A DNA stretch of 64,000 nt. Source: BRH-c25 sp012519325 (GTDB lineage: Bacteria > Bacillota > Clostridia > Lutisporales > Lutisporaceae). This document shows, piece by piece, positions 58,038-64,000 of this stretch (its first letter is position 1; each line of letters opens with the position of its first letter). The stretch covers positions 1-64,000 of the forward strand of contig JBMNHZ010000010.1 of the NCBI GenBank assembly GCA_050950645.1, in the 5' to 3' direction. A program made the position numbers and the translations under genes. Below the pieces are notes generated by a model that had not been told where the DNA came from, made no database searches, and saw nothing but the letters and a program-made list of their open reading frames with translations.

Positions 58038-59282
58038 TTAAAGCTCGTGAATAAAAAGCCCGCTTCTGAGCTTTGGCTCAAACCAGGTTGATTTGGGCGG
58101 CATAATCTTTCCTGCCTCGGCTATGGACATTAAATCCTCAATAGTGGTGGGATACATGGAAAAAGCAACCTTCATGCCTTCATTCACCCTCTTCTCCAAT
58201 TCCCCAAGGCCTCTGATTCCTCCTATAAAGTCTATTCGCCCGTCAGTTCTGGGATCCTTTATTCCCAATACGGGGCCAAGCAGATTATTCTGAATTATGG
58301 ACACATCAAGCCTGTCAACCGGGTCCTTCTCATTGTATGTGCCTTCCTTGGCGGTAAGTTTGTACCACTTTCCATCCATGTACATTCCGAAGGTATGCCT
58401 GAGGGTAGGTTTGAATTGACCTTCCCCTTTATATACTTCAATGTCAAATTTCTCCCCCACCTTTTCTAAAAATTCTTTGGGGCTGTTGCCGTTCAAGTCC
58501 TTTACCACCCTGTTGTAATCCATTATGCAAAGCTGATCATCGGGGAAAAGAACCGAGAGGAAAAAGTTAAATTCTTCGTCGCCCTTGTAATCCGGAAAAC
58601 TCTCTCTTCTCTTTAGGCCTACTTTTACAGCAGATGCGGAACGATGGTGCCCGTCGGCAATATATAAATAATCAACTGCTTCGAACTGTACTTCAAGCCT
58701 GTTAATTGCTTCATCTTCGTCAATTATCCACACTGTGTGGCCTATGCCGTCTTCGGAAATAAAGTCATATACCGGTTCGTGGTTTGCCATCCAGCTGTCC
58801 ACTATTTCATTTATTTCCTTTGTAGACCTGTATGTAAGGAAAATCGGTCCTGTGTTTGTATTGCAGTAATCAACATGGTTTATCCTGTCCTGCTCTTTAT
58901 CCGCTCTTGTAAGTTCATGCTTCTTGATAATATCATTAAGGTAATCATCTATTGAGGTGCAGCCTACAAGTCCTGTCTGTACACGGCCCTTCATAACCTG
59001 CTTGTATATGTACAGGCAGTTCTTTTCATCCTGCAAAAAAACCCCATCCCTTATCATTCTTCTCAAATTGTCCCTGGCTTTTTCATATACCCTCTTGTCA
59101 TAAATATCAACGGAAGGGTCAAGGTCTACTTCCGCTTTGTCAACATGAAGGAAAGAATAGGGATTACCTTTTACCATCTCTCTTGCCTCGTGGCTGTCCA
59201 TTACATCGTAAGGAAGAGCTGCCACCTTGCCGGCCAGCTCCGGTACCGGCCTTATAGCCCTGAACGCTTTCACTGTTGCCAT
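58038..59282 (-). CDS. DUF1015 family protein
   Basis: This 414-residue cytoplasmic protein of unknown function matches the DUF1015 pattern by MATVKAFRAIRPVPELAGKV and VAALPYDVMDSHEAREMVKG at its start. RADKEQDRINHVDYCNTNTGP and YIADGHHRSASAVKVGL follow. In clostridia and methanogens such genes often lie beside serine or phosphoserine enzymes. Here it is 14 bp downstream of a class V aminotransferase gene, so a link to serine or glyoxylate metabolism is inferred. No biochemical role is known to me. Confidence 0.85.
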   Translation of the reverse strand: MATVKAFRAIRPVPELAGKVAALPYDVMDSHEAREMVKGNPYSFLHVDKAEVDLDPSVDIYDKRVYEKARDNLRRMIRDGVFLQDEKNCLYIYKQVMKGRVQTGLVGCTSIDDYLNDIIKKHELTRADKEQDRINHVDYCNTNTGPIFLTYRSTKEINEIVDSWMANHEPVYDFISEDGIGHTVWIIDEDEAINRLEVQFEAVDYLYIADGHHRSASAVKVGLKRRESFPDYKGDEEFNFFLSVLFPDDQLCIMDYNRVVKDLNGNSPKEFLEKVGEKFDIEVYKGEGQFKPTLRHTFGMYMDGKWYKLTAKEGTYNEKDPVDRLDVSIIQNNLLGPVLGIKDPRTDGRIDFIGGIRGLGELEKRVNEGMKVAFSMYPTTIEDLMSIAEAGKIMPPKSTWFEPKLRSGLFIHEL

Positions 59283-59296
59283 AGTTTTCCCTCCTC

Positions 59297-60373
59297 CTAC
59301 AGTCCCAATATATCATCAATATTTTTAATAAGCTCTTTTACTTCATCAAGAGTATAATCACCCATATGGGATATCCTGAAGGTTTTCTCCTTAAGATCTC
59401 CATAGCCGTTTGAAATCACAAAACCTCTCTCACCAAGCTTTTTATTCAGGCCACCTATATCGATTCCCCTTGTATTTGTAATGGTAGTAAGGGTATTTGA
59501 AAGATACCTGTCATCCTCCACAAACAGTGCAAAGTTCTTTCTTGCCCATGCACGCACATACTCAGCCATCTCGATATGTCTTGCAAATCTCTTCTCAAGG
59601 CCTTCTGCAAGAATCCTGTCCAGCTGGTAGTCCATTGCAAACATATGGGAAAGTGATGGAGTCGACGGATACTGATAGTCTTTTTTATGTATAAAGTCAT
59701 ACAGCTCTACCAGGTCAAAGTAGAGTCCCCTGTTTTCTACCTGTCTGGCTGCTTCAATTGCCCTCTCCGATACGGAGCACATGGCCATACCTGCCGGCAA
59801 TCCAAGACATTTCTGTGTAGAAGTGATACATACATCCACTCCCCACTCGTCAACCCTAATGTCTGTCCCACCCATGGAGCTTACAGCATCCATTAGATAA
59901 AGCACATCCGGATACTTATTCTTAAGAAGAGCTCCAATTTCTCTGCAGGGATTCATAAGGCCCGTTGAAGTTTCATTTTGAGTAACTGTAATTATATCAT
60001 ATTTCCCGGTGGACAGCACCTCATCCACCATTTCAGGAGTAGTAGGCTGTCCGGGTATTGAAGAGATTTTATCTGCCGGTACTCCGTTGGCTTTAGCCAT
60101 CTTAAACCATCTGTCCCCAAAAGCGCCTACCGAAAACACAGCTGCCCTTTTTCTTGTGCAGGAGCGTATAGCCCCCTCCATCAGACCGCTTCCTGAAGAA
60201 GTAGAAAGTATTATCTGATTCTTGGTCTGGAACACCTTTATAAGCTTTTCTGATATGCTTCGCTGTAATGCCGAAGCATCCTTTGAGCGGTGTCCTATCT
60301 GAGGTGCAGCCATTTTTTGCAGAACATCCTCCCTAACATCGATAGGCCCGGGTATGAATAATTTTTTGTGCAT
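59297..60373 (-). CDS. Class V aminotransferase (alanine-glyoxylate / serine-pyruvate type)
   Basis: This 358-residue PLP enzyme transfers amino groups between small 2-oxo acids. It starts MHKKLFIPGPIDVREDVLQ, with GHRSKD soon after. SSGSGLMEGAIRSC binds the PLP phosphate, VTQNETSTGLMNP and LMDAVSSMGGTDI follow, and the PLP lysine is in CITSTQKCLGLPAGM. The C-terminal domain has TNTRGIDIGGLNKKLGERGF. Its neighbour is the DUF1015 gene. In clostridia such enzymes often take part in serine synthesis, but exact substrates cannot be told. Confidence 0.87.
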   Translation of the reverse strand: MHKKLFIPGPIDVREDVLQKMAAPQIGHRSKDASALQRSISEKLIKVFQTKNQIILSTSSGSGLMEGAIRSCTRKRAAVFSVGAFGDRWFKMAKANGVPADKISSIPGQPTTPEMVDEVLSTGKYDIITVTQNETSTGLMNPCREIGALLKNKYPDVLYLMDAVSSMGGTDIRVDEWGVDVCITSTQKCLGLPAGMAMCSVSERAIEAARQVENRGLYFDLVELYDFIHKKDYQYPSTPSLSHMFAMDYQLDRILAEGLEKRFARHIEMAEYVRAWARKNFALFVEDDRYLSNTLTTITNTRGIDIGGLNKKLGERGFVISNGYGDLKEKTFRISHMGDYTLDEVKELIKNIDDILGL

Positions 60374-60542
60374 TTTTGTCCCTCCATTAAGTCATTTCTA
60401 AAAACATAATATTATAATACCACTAAGAGAAATAAGCCACAACAGTAAAATATCAGCAGCTGAACACAGGTGCCTTAATTGAAATGTTTAATAATTCGAT
60501 GACTTTTGTTATACTTGATGTATAGGGATATGGAGGTGCCAT

Positions 60543-61148
60543 ATGAAAATAGATTTTACAAAGCTCATCAACAGAAAAACCGCTGTATGCGATAAGGAAA
60601 TATACCGGGAATTCTCTGTTCTGGTTCCGATAATAAAAACGGGCAATGAGTATTCCCTTATTTTTGAAGTCAGATCGGAGAATCTTACCAAGCAGCCTAA
60701 CGAAATATGCTTTCCCGGAGGAAAGATAGAGAAATTTGAAAGTGCGCGCCAGGCTGCCGTGAGGGAAACCACGGAGGAACTGCTCATTCCTGAGGCAGAT
60801 ATTGATGTGGTAGCGGAACTGGATACTGTTGTCACACCCTTCAACAGCATCCTGTACCCTTTTGCGGGTAAGCTGAATTCATATAAAGGTACCTTTAATA
60901 CTGAAGAAGTAAAAGAAATCTTCACTGTTCCCCTTTCTTTTTTCCTGGAAAATGCCCCCCTGTGTCATTATATTAATGTAAGAATGAAGCCTAAGGAAGA
61001 CTTTCCATATCATATGGTACAAGAAGGAAGGGATTATCCCTGGGGTAAAGGAAAATACCCTGTTTACTTCTATGTTTATGAAAATAAAATAATATGGGGG
61101 TTGACTGCAAGAATAATCAGAAACTTTACAAATCTGCTAAGTTCATAA
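60543..61148 (+). CDS. Nudix hydrolase, CoA pyrophosphatase-like
   Basis: This 201-residue enzyme probably cleaves CoA or related dinucleotides. The Nudix box runs from residue 60 to 82, with GKIEKFESARQAAVRETTEE. Just before it, VRSENLTKQPNEICFPGG resembles the CoA-specific sequence found in NudL/YeaB proteins. The ATG follows GGAGG. It is divergent from the aminotransferase gene and 38 bp upstream of the aldolase gene. Confidence 0.88.
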   Translation: MKIDFTKLINRKTAVCDKEIYREFSVLVPIIKTGNEYSLIFEVRSENLTKQPNEICFPGGKIEKFESARQAAVRETTEELLIPEADIDVVAELDTVVTPFNSILYPFAGKLNSYKGTFNTEEVKEIFTVPLSFFLENAPLCHYINVRMKPKEDFPYHMVQEGRDYPWGKGKYPVYFYVYENKIIWGLTARIIRNFTNLLSS

Positions 61149-61186
61149 CATGTCTATAATAAATTAATGGAAGGAGCATTAATGGT

Positions 61187-62080
61187 ATGGGAACTTTAAA
61201 AATCAAAGGCGTTATACCTCCAATGATCACACCTTTCAAAGAAAACGGAGATGTGGATTACAGGCTGCACGCCAGTAACGTTGAAAGGTGGAACAATGCT
61301 AATCTGGCAGGGTATCTGGTCTTGGGCTCCAATAGTGAAACCGTGTATATGAACGAGGAAGAAAAGCTTGAGCTGATAAGAATTACAGTTGAAACAGCAA
61401 GGAAAGACAGGCTTATATTTGCAGGAACCGGCATGGAATCAACAAGGGAAACAATAAAGCTGACTAATAAGGCTGCAAGGCTGGGGGCGCACGCTGCATT
61501 GGTCCTGACCCCTTTTTATTATGGGAGTAAAATGAATGATGAAGCACTCATCAGATATTTTACCGAAGTCGCCGATAGCTCGGATATCCCAATATTAATC
61601 TACAATGTGACTAAATTCACCCATGTGAATATTTCTGCCAATGCAGTAGAAGTATTAAGCAGGAATCCAAATATAATCGGAATGAAGGACAGTTCCGGAG
61701 ACGTTCCCCAGTTAGTAAAGTTCATAAGCGTTGTACCTGAAGATTTCAACCTTATGGTTGGAACGGCTTCTTCCTGGTATCCTGCCCTTACCTTGGGGAT
61801 AAATGCAGGAATTATGGCATTGGCAAATTGCTCACCCAATGAATGTGCTTTGGTTCAAGAATACTATGAAAAGGGTCAAATAGAAAAAGCAAAAGATGCC
61901 TACACCAGGATATTTCCTGTAAATACAGCGGTTACAGCCACCTATGGAATTGCCGGGCTTAAATACGCATGTACCCTTGCAGGATATGAAGGAGGCTATG
62001 TAAGGAAGCCTTTATTGGAACTGAAGGATAATGAAAAAGAAGATATAAGGAATATTTTATCCAGGGCCAGGCTCATTTAA
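61187..62080 (+). CDS. DapA-superfamily aldolase (DHDPS/HOGA-like)
   Basis: This 297-residue class I aldolase forms a Schiff base through Lys167 (IIGMKDSSGD), with Tyr139 (ILIYNVTKFTHV) in the catalytic set. True DHDPS carries GTTGE near residue 45; here it reads LGSNSETVYM. It also lacks the substrate arginine in the block after the Tyr (TKFTH instead of PSRTG). It is therefore doubtful that it makes dihydrodipicolinate; it may act on another 2-oxo acid. The ATG follows GGAAGGAG. It ends at a two-way terminator. Confidence 0.85.
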   Translation: MGTLKIKGVIPPMITPFKENGDVDYRLHASNVERWNNANLAGYLVLGSNSETVYMNEEEKLELIRITVETARKDRLIFAGTGMESTRETIKLTNKAARLGAHAALVLTPFYYGSKMNDEALIRYFTEVADSSDIPILIYNVTKFTHVNISANAVEVLSRNPNIIGMKDSSGDVPQLVKFISVVPEDFNLMVGTASSWYPALTLGINAGIMALANCSPNECALVQEYYEKGQIEKAKDAYTRIFPVNTAVTATYGIAGLKYACTLAGYEGGYVRKPLLELKDNEKEDIRNILSRARLI

Positions 62081-62089
62081 AAGATATTA

Positions 62090-62128
62090 AGCCTTCTGAT
62101 GTTAACCGCTACATCAGAAGGCTTTCAA
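62090..62128. terminator. Two-way terminator between aldolase and DUF255 genes
   Basis: AGCCTTCTGATGT pairs exactly with ACATCAGAAGGCT around an eight-base loop. T and A runs on the two sides fit termination in both directions. The stem includes the last codons of the DUF255 gene. Confidence 0.85.
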
Positions 62129-64000
62129 AATTCTTCAAATCCGTTATGGGAGCCATGCATGCATGATTCTCACATACATAAGCTGTGGCTTTGTCTTCTA
62201 TCATTATCTGATCTTCCGTAAAAGCTGCAATTTTTGTGATGCCTTCTGCCACAGCTTCCGGGTTCTTGAACAGGACAACCGTAAATGGCTGGAAATGTCT
62301 GTTTACACTCTTTATCATCCTTCTTGCATTTTCGTCTTCACTACTGCCTACTATTACTATCTCACTTGCCTTGCTGTTTGCAAACAGCAAAACTGACAGC
62401 ATATTGGTATAGCCTGTTGGATGGCCTTCAACAATGCTTCCGAATGCTTTAAGCTGCTTGTAAGCTTTTTCTTCCAGATCCGGATCCCCTGTAAGCCTTC
62501 CCAGCCTGAGGAAATTCATGGCAGCAACTGAATTTCCGGAAGGCATTGCACCGTCATAAACATCCTTTGGCCTGACAATCAGCTGCTCGCTGTCACTTCC
62601 GTAAAGAAAAAGACCTCCGTTTTTCTCATCGTAAAAATACTTCAGCATATCACGGTTCAAATCCATGGCAAGCTTCAGATACTCAGCCTTAAATGTGGCT
62701 CCGTAAAGTTCAATAAGCCCCCACACCAGGAAGGCATAGTCATCCAGATACCCGGGAAATGCAGCTTCTCCATCCCTGTATCTTGCAAGCAGCCTTCCAT
62801 CCTCCCTCATAAGCTTTGACTTTATAAACCTGACAGCCTCCTCAGCTGCAGCTGCATATGCCTCATCCTCAAGAACTCTTGCCCCTATGGACAGTGCCGC
62901 TATCATCATGCCGTTCCATGCTGTCAGTATCTTATCGTCCTTATAAGGACGGATTCTTTTTTCTCTTGCCTTATATACCTCTTTCCTGAAGTCCTCTACA
63001 GGATTCTTATTAATGTTTTCAAAGGCGGCTTTATTGTGCAAAAGATTGGGTATGGTTTTTTCCTCAAAGTTGCCCTTCTCGTTAATTCCGTAATAGCCGT
63101 TGAATTCCACTGCAGCGTCTTCACCCAGTATATCGGTAATTTCTTTGGGACTCCACAGGTAGAATTTACCCTCAATGCCCTCCGAGTCAGCATCTTCGGC
63201 TGAATAAAAACCTCCCTCCCGTGATTTCATATCCCTCAGCACATATTCGAATATCTGCCTGGCAACCTCACCATACTGCTCCCTTCCGGTGGCCTGATAT
63301 GCTTCCAGATATGCCACAGCCAGCCCCGCATTGTCATAGAGCATTTTTTCAAAATGAGGCATCAGCCACTTACGATCCGTTGAATATCTGGAGAATCCAT
63401 AGCCCACATGGTCGTATATCCCTCCTCTGTACATTGAAACAAGAGTCTTTTCAACCATTTCCAGAGCTTCCGGATCATTTGTAATCTTCCAGCACCTTAA
63501 TAAAAACTGCAGGTTATGAGGCATTGGAAACTTTGGTGCTCTCCCGAAGCCGCCGTATTCTCTGTCAAAGCTTGCTTTTAAGCCTTTATAGGCTCTGCCT
63601 GCGGCTTCGATGCCAAGCTTTCCTGCCGAGTCAGCTTCTGAATCTGATTTAATATACTCCAATATGCTCTCCGAGGTTTCGAGCAGTTTTTCTTTCTCCA
63701 TACCCCAGGCCTCATTGATTTTCTTCAGCAGCTCAATCAATCCCGTATACCCCATTCTCGCCCTTTTGGGGAAATAAGTCCCGGCAAAAAAAGGCTTCCT
63801 GTCCCATGTCATTATGATTGTCAGCGGCCACCCGCCGCTCCCTGTAAATGCCTGGCACACACTCATATAAATATGGTCGATATCCGGTCTCTCCTCCCTG
63901 TCGACCTTAACAGCTACGTAATTATCATTCAATACCCTTGCAACTTCCTCATCCTCAAAGGATTCCCGTTCCATCACATGACACCAGTGGCAGGTGGAAT
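62109..64000 (-). CDS. Thioredoxin-domain protein, DUF255/YyaL family (N-terminus beyond the right edge)
   Basis: At least 630 residues are visible; the frame is open to the edge and enters with STCHWCHVMERESFEDEEVA, the thioredoxin-like CxxC pattern at the N-terminus of this family. VDREERPDIDHIYM, GGWPLTIIMTWDRKPFFAGTYFP and GGIYDHVGYGFSRYSTDRKW follow, then a long alpha-toroid part with AWNGMMIAALSIGARVL and YAFLVWGLIELY. The role is unknown; the family is often linked to spermatogenesis-associated protein 20 of animals by homology only. The true start lies outside the window. Confidence 0.92.
   Translation of the reverse strand, partial: STCHWCHVMERESFEDEEVARVLNDNYVAVKVDREERPDIDHIYMSVCQAFTGSGGWPLTIIMTWDRKPFFAGTYFPKRARMGYTGLIELLKKINEAWGMEKEKLLETSESILEYIKSDSEADSAGKLGIEAAGRAYKGLKASFDREYGGFGRAPKFPMPHNLQFLLRCWKITNDPEALEMVEKTLVSMYRGGIYDHVGYGFSRYSTDRKWLMPHFEKMLYDNAGLAVAYLEAYQATGREQYGEVARQIFEYVLRDMKSREGGFYSAEDADSEGIEGKFYLWSPKEITDILGEDAAVEFNGYYGINEKGNFEEKTIPNLLHNKAAFENINKNPVEDFRKEVYKAREKRIRPYKDDKILTAWNGMMIAALSIGARVLEDEAYAAAAEEAVRFIKSKLMREDGRLLARYRDGEAAFPGYLDDYAFLVWGLIELYGATFKAEYLKLAMDLNRDMLKYFYDEKNGGLFLYGSDSEQLIVRPKDVYDGAMPSGNSVAAMNFLRLGRLTGDPDLEEKAYKQLKAFGSIVEGHPTGYTNMLSVLLFANSKASEIVIVGSSEDENARRMIKSVNRHFQPFTVVLFKNPEAVAEGITKIAAFTEDQIMIEDKATAYVCENHACMAPITDLKNFESLLM

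Overview
The window looks like a chromosome segment of an anaerobic, low-to-moderate GC Clostridia member (Bacillota). The evidence is inference from gene content: strong GGAGG ribosome sites, GTG and TTG starts, many AT-rich spacers, clostridial-type regulators, and a citrate synthase, NAD-isocitrate dehydrogenase and aconitase operon of the kind used to make 2-oxoglutarate. No rRNA or tRNA gene was seen.

Layout. 1-4.6 kb (minus): pepF, a threonine dehydratase and an ilvD running off the left edge, all broken by single-base indels that look like sequence errors. 4.6-7.4 kb: a MATE exporter and a divergent M20 peptidase. 7.4-18.7 kb (minus): a pentitol or sugar block with an extracytoplasmic binding lipoprotein, a YesM-type kinase and a YesN-type regulator as sensing unit. 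It is followed by a ribose/xylose-type ABC importer (ATPase, frameshifted permease, binding protein), a sorbitol/xylitol-type dehydrogenase and a xylulokinase. 18.9-22.8 kb (plus): an OmpR regulator, HAMP kinase and propeller-like lipoprotein in one coupled operon. 22.8-26 kb (minus): a ClpP-fold membrane protease, a DUF4153-like membrane protein and a small basic protein.

26.07-45.02 kb: a complete type I-C CRISPR-Cas locus on the minus strand (cas3-cas5-cas8c-cas7-cas4-cas1-cas2, leader, array). The array has about 127 repeats by hand count. An IS21-family element (istA-istB, 2442 bp, 6-bp target duplication) sits inside one repeat and separates the 20 oldest repeats from the leader side. 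45-46.4 kb: a gene-poor AT-rich stretch and an IS200-like element with a frameshifted tnpA and strongly structured ends.

46.5-50 kb: an actin-like ATPase and a PRC-barrel-like protein, divergent from a receiver-plus-P-loop ATPase with degenerate ParA motifs. This is the least explained gene group here. 50-53.2 kb: a GH3 lipoprotein and an LtaS-type sulfatase. 53.3-57.7 kb (minus): aconitase, NAD-isocitrate dehydrogenase and citrate synthase (N-terminus frameshifted). 58-64 kb: a DUF1015 protein and class V aminotransferase, a Nudix CoA pyrophosphatase-like protein, a DapA-superfamily aldolase, and a DUF255 thioredoxin-domain protein cut by the right edge.

All calls come from reading the sequence. 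No database search was run, so functional names rest on motif recognition.
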